35,294 nucleotides of DNA from EX4484-2 sp964592095 (GTDB lineage Archaea; Altiarchaeota; Altiarchaeia; IMC4; QMZM01). Positions 9,101 through 16,922 of this stretch are shown one piece after another (within the stretch, counting starts at the first letter, position 1; every line of letters starts with the position of its first letter). A program made the translations under genes and the position numbers. The stretch lies in the NCBI GenBank assembly GCA_964592095.1, contig CAZQER010000006.1, positions 1 to 35,294 on the forward strand, in the 5' to 3' direction. A model generated the notes under the pieces. The model was not told the origin of the DNA. It saw nothing but the letters and a program-made list of their open reading frames with translations, and did no database searches.

Positions 9101-10415
9101 CCAGTTTTTTATATAATTCTATAGCCTTTTTGTATCTCTTTTTATTCATCTCTAAATCTATCATTCTTAAATAAATATTAACGGCCATTTTGAAGCCTTC
9201 CATACAAGCAAGTCCTTTTTTATCTGTAATGCCGTATTCTGCGTATTTAAAATAGTAATCAGCAGCCATCTCTTCATCCCCCATTGATTCATAGCATTTT
9301 CCAATACTTTTAAGGATATATGCGGCATTCAGATACCTTTTTAATTTTATATTTAAATCTGCTGCTTTTGTATAGTACTGTATGGCATTTTTATAATCCT
9401 TAAGTTTTTCATAGCAACGAGCAGCACCTTCAAAGGCATTACTTGCAGCCAAATCATCCCTTCCTTCGTTCAGAAAGGCGGACCCAAGATAGTAATATAT
9501 TGCATCATTATATTCATTGATATTTTCATAATCCTGAGCAATTCTATCATATATCTCTCTAAGTTCTATAAACTTCTCCATACCATAGAGAATCTCTACA
9601 GATTTTGCATAAAATTTTATAGCCTCCTGATGCTTCCCTGTACTTCTATACATATCCGCAATTCTCATATAATCATCACTTGCACCCTTCCTATCGCCAA
9701 TATTAATTCTCAATTCTGCAGATTTCGATATCATCTCAATAGTCCTATCGTGATTTTCAGCCATTGAGTAGTACTTTGCTGCCTTATCATAAAAATCACT
9801 CGTGAGTAATTTATCACCCTTTAATCTGTACATCTCCGCTATTCCTAAATAATTATCTGCACTCTTTTCATACATCTTTATCTCTTCATATATATCTGCA
9901 GCCTTTTGATAGTTTTTATGAGCGGAATTATATTCTCCCTTACCCATGTACATTTTTGCTGCTTTTTCATAATATTCGGCTGCCTTCCTCATATCTTTTA
10001 TCCTATCCTCGGCCTTTATGTGATGAATTTTCATGTACAATTCTGCGATCTTTACATAATAATCCACCAATTTATAATAATCTTTTAAACTGTATCTTTT
10101 CCTTGACCCTATAATAACCAGATTCTTCTCCAAAAACCTGAGATATGCTTTTATAGCATCCCTGTACTTATTTTTTCTTTCAAGGATTCTTGCCTTTTTC
10201 AGTAGTTCTTTAACCTTCCATTCCTCCCTCTTTTTTGCATATAGCCCTTCCATATGTTTCTCTTCATGCGCCAATTCATCTGCACTCTTATCCAGGATCT
10301 CCTTTGTAATTTCTCTCAGATCACCCCTATCCTGAATATCCTCCGTGCTTTTTGATATTTCTTCTTTTTTCTTTCTACCCTTTTTATTTATGCGGAATAG
10401 GTTTTTGATGTTCAT
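6132..10415 (-). CDS. Giant TPR protein with four Ig-like beta domains and a coiled coil
   Basis: A 1427-residue protein without signal peptide or membrane segment, so probably cytoplasmic. Residues about 60-680 are a long array of TPR-like helix pairs with recurring A.KYYEKAA, AAxxYE and AIKYYxKA phrases, rich in Tyr, Lys and Ala. Beta domains of the CARDB/Ig-like kind follow at about 683-790, 997-1100, 1121-1223 and 1320-1427. All four close with a similar strand: YEDEDGEKYV, YKDEKGNSFV, YKDKAGNKYV and YKDESGRERIV. A second TPR block spans about 795-985, and a charged coiled coil spans about 1228-1300. Such architecture suggests a scaffold with several protein partners. I do not recognise a named family. 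The start at 10415 shares a palindromic TATA-like site with divergent argS. The coding sequence is uninterrupted. Confidence 0.88.
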   Translation of the reverse strand: MNIKNLFRINKKGRKKKEEISKSTEDIQDRGDLREITKEILDKSADELAHEEKHMEGLYAKKREEWKVKELLKKARILERKNKYRDAIKAYLRFLEKNLVIIGSRKRYSLKDYYKLVDYYVKIAELYMKIHHIKAEDRIKDMRKAAEYYEKAAKMYMGKGEYNSAHKNYQKAADIYEEIKMYEKSADNYLGIAEMYRLKGDKLLTSDFYDKAAKYYSMAENHDRTIEMISKSAELRINIGDRKGASDDYMRIADMYRSTGKHQEAIKFYAKSVEILYGMEKFIELREIYDRIAQDYENINEYNDAIYYYLGSAFLNEGRDDLAASNAFEGAARCYEKLKDYKNAIQYYTKAADLNIKLKRYLNAAYILKSIGKCYESMGDEEMAADYYFKYAEYGITDKKGLACMEGFKMAVNIYLRMIDLEMNKKRYKKAIELYKKLARSYSGLKDFKKAGDSFYRAAEMEREMGYDIKTYVYTYRESIKEYTKACDFWCIARSYKKMKEYDNAVKFYNKYADEQSKKDNPFYSGEGYRKSGDCFREMNNRKEMLKSYNKAIKYYSLHLEKIRKRKIIEDQRASVGNTLKYIAESYRNMNQLGNARDYYRKALKYFEEKNMLKEVTFIRAFLNKIEAKIVIRSGDYSRADKLLRISIEAFDELLKNKELSMDYRNFLQKNRDDTKKILNSIAQKPEVSLLLDRHSYTFKGIPLVLNMELKNKSANPIYNISFLPHLPDELKIHMEPNPIEKIDSGEVIKTSMEVISDTPGEYRLKPIEVIYEDEDGEKYVKASNLISISVVDRPSMDYKDYNVAIATYLEYAEAQLNNKNYFHAGEGYRGVAECYDRFGETANMERFYRKAIDSYMKFIELMEKKKELNPTELKQLSDTYRYVGECYERINNLKQSGRYFQTAIESYNRTKENITKFDDKIFLENQILAIKGLLSKVKAKEAIDQGNYHKASELLNISENDLNKAIKNGGWTAEYEEYLDKNLREIGSLRRDIQIKPTLLLKMKYPSTVIQNNEFNVKITITNNWNGIIKDLGFLSKVPKEFDITITPSKIPVLKPGESKDISVGLIPREVGRFEFKVIDISYKDEKGNSFVRGSEYLLLDVLKERKRKEKKREEKIEKPRIELITDTDISAFMNRSVTLNVTIINKGSVLVRDIDFLVHLPEGFKVESAPSHISELKPEESISKSVVIKPSNTGEYTLSPVEVYYKDKAGNKYVKKSDVINIKVMKKIAEKREQEIKIEELMREKDKIERMISKARSKYHKREIDEIAYRNLVEDYERELIAIEVEIERLVDDLKEQGVKIDPVINKKGNRKNNENKSRGIIVNVKYPENVNLNKSFSMDVIIENRTGKNIYDVRVLENTGSEFEIKKPFKHIKILKNGESSILSAEFIPKIAGSLGLKLFKISYKDESGRERIVDTERVFINIY

Positions 10416-10433
10416 TCCTATTGAATTATTTGA

Positions 10434-10449
10434 ATTTTAAGAATAAAAT
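10434..10449. promoter_or_regulatory. Palindromic TATA-like element shared by the TPR gene and argS
   Basis: ATTTTA-AGAA-TAAAAT is a perfect inverted repeat. Its centre (10441.5) is about 24 bp from the argS ATG at 10465 and about 27 bp from the TPR gene ATG at 10415 on the other strand. Archaeal TATA boxes sit about 25 bp before the transcription start, so both mRNAs would start at or next to their initiator codon. No clear Shine-Dalgarno site precedes either gene. Confidence 0.5.
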
Positions 10450-10464
10450 CTTATTTTTTCTCTA

Positions 10465-12192
10465 ATGTACAAAAAAATCAGGATTGATATATTGAAAACC
10501 CTGAAAAATACCATAAATGAAGAATTGGATATTAGTGATATAAAAGAATCACATATTGCTGAATTTTCCTCTTCTGTAGCATTTAAACTTGCAAAAAAAA
10601 GCAATAAAAATCCGAGGGATATAGCGGAAAGAATTGCAAAAGAGATTGATAAAAAAAAGATATTCGGAATTCGTAAGGTAGATGCATCCAAGGGGTATAT
10701 AAACTTCTATATAGATTATAATGAGATAGTCATACCTCTGTTGGAAAAAATCAGAGATCTTGGAGATAATTATGGAAAATCTGAAAAAAAAGGGGAAAAG
10801 ATAATCCTTGAACATAGTTCTCTAAATCCCTCTGGCCCCATACATATAGGAAGGCTCAGAAACTCTCTAATTGGTGATTCTCTTTACAGGATATTGAAAT
10901 TCAATGGCTATGATGTGGAAACGCACTACTATGTGAATGATATTGGAAAGCAGGTGGCAATAATAGCCGAAGGCTTTTTGGAGAACATAAAACCGGACAA
11001 AGAGATCGAGAAGAAATACAAAGGATACAAGGACAAGAAGGATTTTAGAATATTCTTTGAGTATGTTGCTGCAAATAAACGATTTGAAAATGATAGGGAA
11101 TTTCAGAGAAGAGTAAATGAACTCATAAGAAAGGCAGAATTTGGTGATGAAGTGGCATTGAATATGATAACAGAAACTGCAAAGGAATGTCTAAGTGGAC
11201 AAAAAGAGATTTTTGAGATACTTGATATAAAATTTGATAAATTTGACTTTGAGAGTGAACTCATTAAAAATAAAAATGTGGAGAAGGTTATAAAATTTCT
11301 GAAAAAAAGTGAATTTGCAAGGGAAACGGAAATAGGTTTTGGTCTTGACCTGAGTAAATTCGGGCTTAAAAGAACAGATAGTATATCCATTTTAAGTAGA
11401 AGAGATGGTACATCAGTATATCTAACAAGGGATATAGCATACCACCTTTATAAGGTAAGTATGGGTGACATTATTATAAATGTGCTTGGAGAAGATCATA
11501 AACTTGAATTTATTGAATTAAAAACAATCCTGAGAGAAATCTACAAGATAGACAAAAAGATAGAATCTGTTCATTTTTCTTTTGTAAATTTTGAAGGGAT
11601 AGAACTCTCCACAAGAAAGGGACAGATAATCCCGGTAGATTTTTTGATAGACAAGGCCATAAAAAAGGCCGAGAAAGAAATAGAAAAAAGAAAAATGGCT
11701 TCGATAGAGATTGCACCGATAATTGGCATAGGAGCTATAAAATATCATATCCTAAAAACTGCTCCTATGAAACCCATTAATTTTAAATGGAGCGATGCTC
11801 TCAACTTTGAGGGTGATAGTTCTCCATATATACAATATGCACATGCAAGATGTTGTTCCTTGCTTGGAAAATCAGATATTTCCGTAAGGGATATAAGATT
11901 ATCAAAAATAGATACGGAATTGGAATTTCAGATGGAGGAAAAAAGGTTAATTTTAGAAATTCTAAAATTTCCAGAGATCGTAGAAAATGCAGGAAATGAA
12001 CTGAAACCAAATATAATTGCCAATTATCTATATAGACTTGCATCTGAATTCAGTAGATTCTACAAACAATGTCCTGTATTGAGTGAAAATGATTCAATAA
12101 AAAAAAGAAGATTACTTATCATAAATGCTGTAAGACAAATTATAGATAGTGGATTGTATCTGCTAGGTATAAAAGCACCAACAAGGATGTGA
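10465..12192 (+). CDS. argS: Arginyl-tRNA synthetase
   Basis: Class I aminoacyl-tRNA synthetase that charges tRNA-Arg. The 575-residue protein has the N-terminal additional domain (about 1-90), the catalytic Rossmann fold starting with LEHSSLNPSGPIHIGRLRN at 115-133 (the HIGH-type signature, here HIGR), DIGKQVAI, LTRDIAYH, LGEDHKLEF, and a KMSKS-like ELSTRKG loop at about 376-382. The C-terminal anticodon-binding DALR domain ends the protein (HARCCSLL to LYLLGIKAPTRM). Start ATG 10465 follows a TATA-like palindrome at leaderless distance. It runs 49 bp divergent from the TPR gene and is followed by pcn. Confidence 0.95.
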   Translation: MYKKIRIDILKTLKNTINEELDISDIKESHIAEFSSSVAFKLAKKSNKNPRDIAERIAKEIDKKKIFGIRKVDASKGYINFYIDYNEIVIPLLEKIRDLGDNYGKSEKKGEKIILEHSSLNPSGPIHIGRLRNSLIGDSLYRILKFNGYDVETHYYVNDIGKQVAIIAEGFLENIKPDKEIEKKYKGYKDKKDFRIFFEYVAANKRFENDREFQRRVNELIRKAEFGDEVALNMITETAKECLSGQKEIFEILDIKFDKFDFESELIKNKNVEKVIKFLKKSEFARETEIGFGLDLSKFGLKRTDSISILSRRDGTSVYLTRDIAYHLYKVSMGDIIINVLGEDHKLEFIELKTILREIYKIDKKIESVHFSFVNFEGIELSTRKGQIIPVDFLIDKAIKKAEKEIEKRKMASIEIAPIIGIGAIKYHILKTAPMKPINFKWSDALNFEGDSSPYIQYAHARCCSLLGKSDISVRDIRLSKIDTELEFQMEEKRLILEILKFPEIVENAGNELKPNIIANYLYRLASEFSRFYKQCPVLSENDSIKKRRLLIINAVRQIIDSGLYLLGIKAPTRM

Positions 12193-12270
12193 TATTTCCG
12201 TTTGTATTTGATTTATATGGATTTATAATTTATATGGTGTTGTTTTTAATGTTGTTTTTAAATAAGCAAT

Positions 12271-12280
12271 TTAAATATAT
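12271..12280 (+). promoter_or_regulatory. Likely TATA box of pcn
   Basis: TTAAATATAT is centred about 27 bp upstream of the pcn ATG at 12302. No Shine-Dalgarno motif lies between them, so transcription probably starts at or just before the ATG and the mRNA is leaderless. Confidence 0.5.
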
Positions 12281-12301
12281 TAAAAATTTAAAAATGTCAA
12301 A

Positions 12302-13033
12302 ATGTTTAGTGCAGTAATTTCAGATACAAAATCATGGAAAAGTAGTGTGGATGCAATAGCAGCATTAATAGATGAAGGAACACTTAATATAAATGAAAAT
12401 GGATTTAAATTAAGGGCTATGGACCCGTCGCAGATAGCATTAGTGGATTTTGAACTTCCTAAATCTGCATTTGAGAAATACAAATTGGATAAGGAGGTAT
12501 CCATAGGTATAGATTTCTCAGAACTTTCAAAGATAACAAAGAGATGTAAGCCTGAGGATAAAATTGAGTTCTCTCTTAATTCCAGATTTACTATGATATT
12601 CACCGGTGAAACAACAAGAAGATTTGATATCTCTGTAATAGAATCAACATCCTCTCCACCAAAGGAACCCGATATAGATTTCACTGCTGAGATAAAGATG
12701 GGTGCAAACATACTAAAGGAGGCTCTTAAGGATGCAGAGCAGGTAAGCAATCATGTAGCCTTGATTGTGGATAAGGAGTTTAGTATCGCAGCGGAAGGGG
12801 ACACTGGCTCTGTAGATATCAAAATATCCTCTGATACCATTCTGGGTATGGATGTAAAAGAGAAAACAAGGGCAGTATTTTCTCTTGATCAGTTGAATAA
12901 CCTATTAAGAGCATCTGATCAAGGCAGTATTGTACAACTAAAGTTAAGAACAGATGCGCCACTTAGACTTGAATATGCTATAGGTGATGGTAGGGTAATT
13001 TATTATTTAGCGCCAAGAATAGAATCAGTATGA
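12302..13033 (+). CDS. pcn: DNA polymerase sliding clamp (PCNA)
   Basis: Ring-shaped processivity clamp for replicative DNA polymerase and a docking platform for repair proteins. The 243-residue length is standard. Recognisable parts are GFKLRAMDPSQIALVDFELP near residues 36-55, the SIGIDFSELSKITKRCK segment, the interdomain connector around SSPPKEPDIDF, and the C-terminal RLEYAIGDGRVIYYLAPRIE that forms part of the PIP-box pocket. A single PCNA gene would imply a homotrimer. The last nine bases overlap the convergent GH57 gene at 13025-13033. Confidence 0.97.
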   Translation: MFSAVISDTKSWKSSVDAIAALIDEGTLNINENGFKLRAMDPSQIALVDFELPKSAFEKYKLDKEVSIGIDFSELSKITKRCKPEDKIEFSLNSRFTMIFTGETTRRFDISVIESTSSPPKEPDIDFTAEIKMGANILKEALKDAEQVSNHVALIVDKEFSIAAEGDTGSVDIKISSDTILGMDVKEKTRAVFSLDQLNNLLRASDQGSIVQLKLRTDAPLRLEYAIGDGRVIYYLAPRIESV

Positions 13034-14218
13034 ATTCAACTCCTTTAATCTAATTTTTAAATCAGTCATAACATTCATAAATGTTATGAAGGCATCATGA
13101 GGTCTATCATAGGCATTGAAATATTTATGAACATCACCATCATTAAACCACTTCGTGCACATATAATAAAAATGGTCTGCAATCTGCATTTTTCTCCAAT
13201 CCTCCAATATATTCACGTCATTGCTGTCCCTGACCGACTCTTCAAGACTATAAAGTTCTTCAATTGCGGTTTGTTGCATTTTATTGCCCAACCAAGCACT
13301 TAAATCCCTTTCAATATCTGCCCATGAGACTATATTCTGGATATTGAGTTCAGCAACGGGTTCGTATGTATCTATGACTTCAGACGGTGTTTTGAAATCA
13401 TTATCTGGATTCTTTAGTATCTCATTTGGGAGATGTCTAAGAAAATTGAATATTCCTGTATCCTCCCATTGATGCTCTCCGAATGTTTCATAATCCATGA
13501 ATAGATTTACAACATTCCCATTTCCATTTATAGCTGAAATCCAAACAGCAAATTTATCTGAGGTTAATGGCCAACCATCCCATGAACGTTGCGAAAATCT
13601 AAATGCTATATCATCTGAAAGGCGATAGTTCTTTAGTAAAAGTTTTATTTTTTTTGCTGTGATTGGTTTATACAAAAAATTTGGACTTCGCCATTCTAAT
13701 ATGTGATCGGCACCCTCTGCCAATACCCCTTTATATCCCATATCCTCCACGATATCTGCAACCCTGTTATTATAAATCAACTCAGTATTCCTAAATACCT
13801 TTGGTTTATAGTTGAATATCTCCCTTATCGTCTTCCTGTGCAGTTTTACCTGTTCTCTGAATTCCCTTTCGGAATAGAGAAATGCAAGTGAGTGGTAATA
13901 TGTTTCATCAAGTAATTCAACCGCCCCGGTATCTATTAGGTCAATAAAACTCTCTATTACCTCGGGACAGTATTTATCAAATTGCTCAAGAGCCACACCA
14001 GTTATGGAATAACTTACCTTGAATCTTCCATCTGTTTCGTATATTAAATCATAGATAAGTCTATTGGTTGGTAAATAACACTTCTGTGAAACCTTCTTGC
14101 AGATTGCCTCATTCTTGGCATCATCAAAGTAATTACCTCCATTACCTATCTCAAATATATGGTATTTTCTGAGCCTGTATGGTTGATGAACCTGAAAATA
14201 AAAACATACTGAAACCAT
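13025..14218 (-). CDS. Glycoside hydrolase family 57 (alpha-amylase-like)
   Basis: GH57 enzymes cleave or transfer alpha-glucan chains. This 397-residue, probably cytoplasmic protein has no signal peptide. It shows the N-terminal HQPYR motif, the nucleophile Glu146 in VFRNTELIYNN, and the acid/base Asp242 in FMDYETFGEHQW. The C-terminal helical part (DWRKMQIADHFYYMCTKW) matches short archaeal GH57 amylases. It is downstream of a GT4 glycosyltransferase on the same strand with eight bases between them, so both are probably one operon for internal glycogen-like polysaccharide. Amylase versus other alpha-glucanase or transferase activity cannot be separated here. Confidence 0.92.
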   Translation of the reverse strand: MVSVCFYFQVHQPYRLRKYHIFEIGNGGNYFDDAKNEAICKKVSQKCYLPTNRLIYDLIYETDGRFKVSYSITGVALEQFDKYCPEVIESFIDLIDTGAVELLDETYYHSLAFLYSEREFREQVKLHRKTIREIFNYKPKVFRNTELIYNNRVADIVEDMGYKGVLAEGADHILEWRSPNFLYKPITAKKIKLLLKNYRLSDDIAFRFSQRSWDGWPLTSDKFAVWISAINGNGNVVNLFMDYETFGEHQWEDTGIFNFLRHLPNEILKNPDNDFKTPSEVIDTYEPVAELNIQNIVSWADIERDLSAWLGNKMQQTAIEELYSLEESVRDSNDVNILEDWRKMQIADHFYYMCTKWFNDGDVHKYFNAYDRPHDAFITFMNVMTDLKIRLKELNSY

Positions 14219-14226
14219 TTTTATGC

Positions 14227-15489
14227 TCAGATTCTATATCTTGAGATAACATCCCTATAGATATCAATGCATTTCTTAGCAGGTTTATCCCATGAGAATT
14301 CTTTAATCTCGTTTATTGCGTTATTTATTAATCTACTCCTTAACTCCGTATCATTCAAAACTGAAAGAATCTTTTCAGCCATCTTATTGATATCCCAAAA
14401 ATCAACCACGATACAATTACTAAGTACCTCTGAGACACCAGACTGTTTTGAAATAATTACTGGAGTTCCATTCTTTATTGACTCCAAAGCAGTAAGCCCA
14501 AATGGTTCAGAGATAGATGTCATTACATATACATCCGCCATTCTGTAAGCCCTTTCAACATCCTTAGGTGGCAAGAAATCAGCAAATAGAACCCTGTCTC
14601 CAATTCCAAGATTAGCAGCTTCCTCAACAATGAATGGAAACATATCCCCGCTACCCACCATAATGAATCTAACATTCTCATCAATATCTGCAATTCTCTT
14701 TGCAACCCATAAGAAGTGATCAGGACCCTTCTGAATTGTCATTCTTCCAACAAAAAGAACTATTTTATGATATTTTTTTATCTTGAACTCCTCATTGATG
14801 TGAAATGAGGAATAATCTATAGAATTATGCACTACATGAATCTTTTCTGGATCGATATCATAATATTTCTCAATAATATTTTTCGTATAATTACTGACGG
14901 CAATGACTGCATCTGCCTCAAGCATTCCCTCCTTCTCTATCCTATAAACGGTTTGATTGGGATGTCCTGCAGTTCTATCAAACTCTGTAGCATGAACATG
15001 CACTATAAGTGGGGTATCCATACCCCTCATTTTTGCAATTTTCTTGGCCTCGATTCCACAGGGGAATGTAAGCCAATCGTGACAGTGTATTACATCATAA
15101 TCCTCACTACCTGCTATTATCTTTGCCTCCTGAGAATATCGCATTACCTCTGAAAAAAGGTCATTTCCATATATCATACCCTCATCAATTTCTAACTCAT
15201 ATAAATTATATCCACCTGTAGTAAATGCCTCTGATGTAATATATGGTTTTAATATCGAATTGATTGTCTTAAATTTAATTTTTTTCTTATTTAAATTAAT
15301 ATTAGCCGTATTTAGAACCCTCATATAATTCTCATTATTTATTCCAGATGCGCTGGGTAGCACAAAAGTGATTTCTACATTATTTCTTACTAAACCCTTT
15401 GTTAAACCATAGCAGGCTGTTCCTAAACCTCCGCTATTAAATGGAGGGAATTCCCACCCAAACATAAGGATTTTGATATTCTTTGGCAT
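14227..15489 (-). CDS. GT4-family glycosyltransferase, probable glycogen/starch synthase type
   Basis: A 420-residue GT-B-fold retaining glycosyltransferase. The N-terminal half begins FGWEFPPFNSGGLGTACYGL, which carries the sugar-nucleotide loop GGLG as in glycogen synthases, and HCHDWLTFPCGIEAKK. The C-terminal half has FVGRMTIQKGPDHFL and the E-x7-E motif EPFGLTALE (Glu328 and Glu336), which binds the donor nucleotide. Placement next to a GH57 enzyme supports alpha-glucan metabolism. A sucrose- or mannosyl-transferase role in glycan building remains possible. The start at 15489 begins a minus-strand pair, with the AT-rich gap 15490-15853 upstream. Confidence 0.9.
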   Translation of the reverse strand: MPKNIKILMFGWEFPPFNSGGLGTACYGLTKGLVRNNVEITFVLPSASGINNENYMRVLNTANINLNKKKIKFKTINSILKPYITSEAFTTGGYNLYELEIDEGMIYGNDLFSEVMRYSQEAKIIAGSEDYDVIHCHDWLTFPCGIEAKKIAKMRGMDTPLIVHVHATEFDRTAGHPNQTVYRIEKEGMLEADAVIAVSNYTKNIIEKYYDIDPEKIHVVHNSIDYSSFHINEEFKIKKYHKIVLFVGRMTIQKGPDHFLWVAKRIADIDENVRFIMVGSGDMFPFIVEEAANLGIGDRVLFADFLPPKDVERAYRMADVYVMTSISEPFGLTALESIKNGTPVIISKQSGVSEVLSNCIVVDFWDINKMAEKILSVLNDTELRSRLINNAINEIKEFSWDKPAKKCIDIYRDVISRYRI

Positions 15490-15853
15490 CTTATATTTTC
15501 ATCTTGACTAAATCTGGGATATTAAACTAAGAAGATATATTTTGCATATATATATTAGTTCTAATATAAAAATAAATAAATTTAGTAATTGTCAATTCTG
15601 TATAAAAATATTAAAAATAAAATATATGTTTTAAAGAACATTTATTGCAGTATTAGATTATATTTTGAATATTGTATTAAAATCTAATTCTATAGATATT
15701 AGATAGTTTAACAAATTGAAATAATTTAGATATATCATATTAAAATACTATTTTACATAACATAGATTGGATAATATATAATAAATCTGATATTATATTC
15801 ATCAGATATGCATCCGGGAATGATATTTATTTCAATATTTATAAATAATCAAT
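15490..15853. other. AT-rich divergent intergenic region
   Basis: This 364-bp gap lies between the divergent starts of the GT4 gene and the CDP-alcohol phosphatidyltransferase gene. It is about 80% A+T or more, with no coding potential seen and no RNA gene recognised. Likely promoters for both genes lie at its ends: TATTTATAAATAATC just before 15854, and AT blocks near 15530-15580 for the minus strand. An inverted repeat at 15785-15807 is listed separately. ATTAGATT at 15652-15659 is mirrored by AATCTAAT at 15681-15688, possibly by chance. Confidence 0.6.
15785..15807. promoter_or_regulatory. Inverted repeat, possible operator
   Basis: ATCTGAT at 15785-15791 and ATCAGAT at 15801-15807 form perfect 7-bp arms around a 9-bp AT spacer, 46 bp upstream of the ATG at 15854. 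The spacing and symmetry suit a dimeric regulator, but the arms are short for such an AT-rich gap. Confidence 0.3.
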
Positions 15854-16468
15854 ATGATAAAATCCATGTTTAGTACTGAATACATAAGTACAAGAATAGG
15901 TATAATCTTCTCAAGGTTTGGGATTCTGCCAAATCTATGGACGTTGATGGCATTAATTTCTGCTTTATTTGGATTTATCGCCCTTTGTTATAATAAACTT
16001 CTCTGTGCTTTAATTCTTTTTATTATTTCAGGTGTGACGGATGCAATTGATGGTGCTGTTGCAAGAGTTACGGGAAGGGTGACATCATTAGGAGCATTTT
16101 TGGATGGCGTTACTGACAGATATACAGAATTTCTACTTTATTTAGGATTGCTTTTATATCTACAAAATTTTGAGATAAAATTTTTTGTCCCGACCTCCAT
16201 ATGGATTTCTCTGCTTATTTTTGGTTCTATCATGCCGAGTTTTATAAGAGCATATGCTGATCATAGAAATGTTGTTACAGATGAAAACGAGCAGAGAAGG
16301 ATGGGCGGAATATTGGAAAGACCAGAAAGGCTTTTACTAATATATATTGGAATGTTCATGGGATGTTTTAATAATCTGTGGTTTATTTATATAATAGCAT
16401 TAACATCTGTATTTGCAAATATCACTGCATTTCAGAGATTATATTTCTGTTATATTAAAGGGAGATAA
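15854..16468 (+). CDS. CDP-alcohol phosphatidyltransferase (archaetidylinositol phosphate synthase-like)
   Basis: An integral membrane enzyme that transfers a polar head group to a CDP-activated archaeol lipid. The full family motif D-x2-DG-x2-AR-x8-G-x3-D-x3-D is present: Asp63, Asp66, Asp84 and Asp88 in DAIDGAVAR and LGAFLDGVTDR. About six hydrophobic helices are spread over 204 residues. The later MGGILERPERLLL segment is seen in archaeal and mycobacterial inositol-phosphate-type members, so archaetidylinositol phosphate synthase is the favoured guess. Other head groups (serine, glycerol) are not excluded. Two coiled-coil genes follow in the same direction. Confidence 0.88.
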   Translation: MIKSMFSTEYISTRIGIIFSRFGILPNLWTLMALISALFGFIALCYNKLLCALILFIISGVTDAIDGAVARVTGRVTSLGAFLDGVTDRYTEFLLYLGLLLYLQNFEIKFFVPTSIWISLLIFGSIMPSFIRAYADHRNVVTDENEQRRMGGILERPERLLLIYIGMFMGCFNNLWFIYIIALTSVFANITAFQRLYFCYIKGR

Positions 16469-16547
16469 ATACTATATCTGACATTTAATATAATTTTTAA
16501 TAAATAAGTAACTATTTCTTAACTATCTACACTAAGATTTTATTAAG

Positions 16548-16919
16548 ATGTGTCCACTAAATTTAGAAGGAATAACACCAAAGAATCTTTCAGAGAGGTT
16601 AATAAAAAAGCATAAAGAATTTATAAAGCACTATAAAGAGGAATATAAATTATTGGATAGAATACTAATTCTTGAGGAAAAGAAGGATCAATTGGATTAC
16701 TGGATAAGATCTACTGATGATGAATCGTCTATTGAAGGTATTATGAAACAGATTAAGAAGGCGGATGATGAATTGACCAAATTGAAGAGAGATTATGAGA
16801 GGATAACGGGTTCATCCTACAATAACATTAATATAAAAAGGAGATATGATATTCTTAAAAATAAAATAGAGGACCATCATAATGCATTAATATACTGGAA
16901 AAATAAAACAGGGAAATAG
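16548..16919 (+). CDS. Small charged coiled-coil protein of unknown function
   Basis: A 123-residue highly charged protein rich in Lys, Glu and Asp, nearly all predicted helical, with heptad-like segments (about residues 33-85, e.g. LLDRILILEEKKDQLDYWI and IKKADDELTKLKRDYERI) and a second helix at about 96-123. No signal peptide or membrane segment is seen. It ends three bases before the next coiled-coil gene, so the two are very likely co-transcribed and may bind each other. I recognise no family. Confidence 0.7.
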   Translation: MCPLNLEGITPKNLSERLIKKHKEFIKHYKEEYKLLDRILILEEKKDQLDYWIRSTDDESSIEGIMKQIKKADDELTKLKRDYERITGSSYNNINIKRRYDILKNKIEDHHNALIYWKNKTGK

Positions 16920-16922
16920 AAT

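Noticed and set aside
12241..12260. Repeated GTTGTTTTTAA before pcn as a regulatory repeat
   Set aside because: Copies are short and of low complexity; no support beyond base composition.
15652..15688. ATTAGATT/AATCTAAT inverted repeat as a hairpin or RNA gene
   Set aside because: Eight-bp arms with a 21-bp spacer are expected by chance in a gap this AT-rich.
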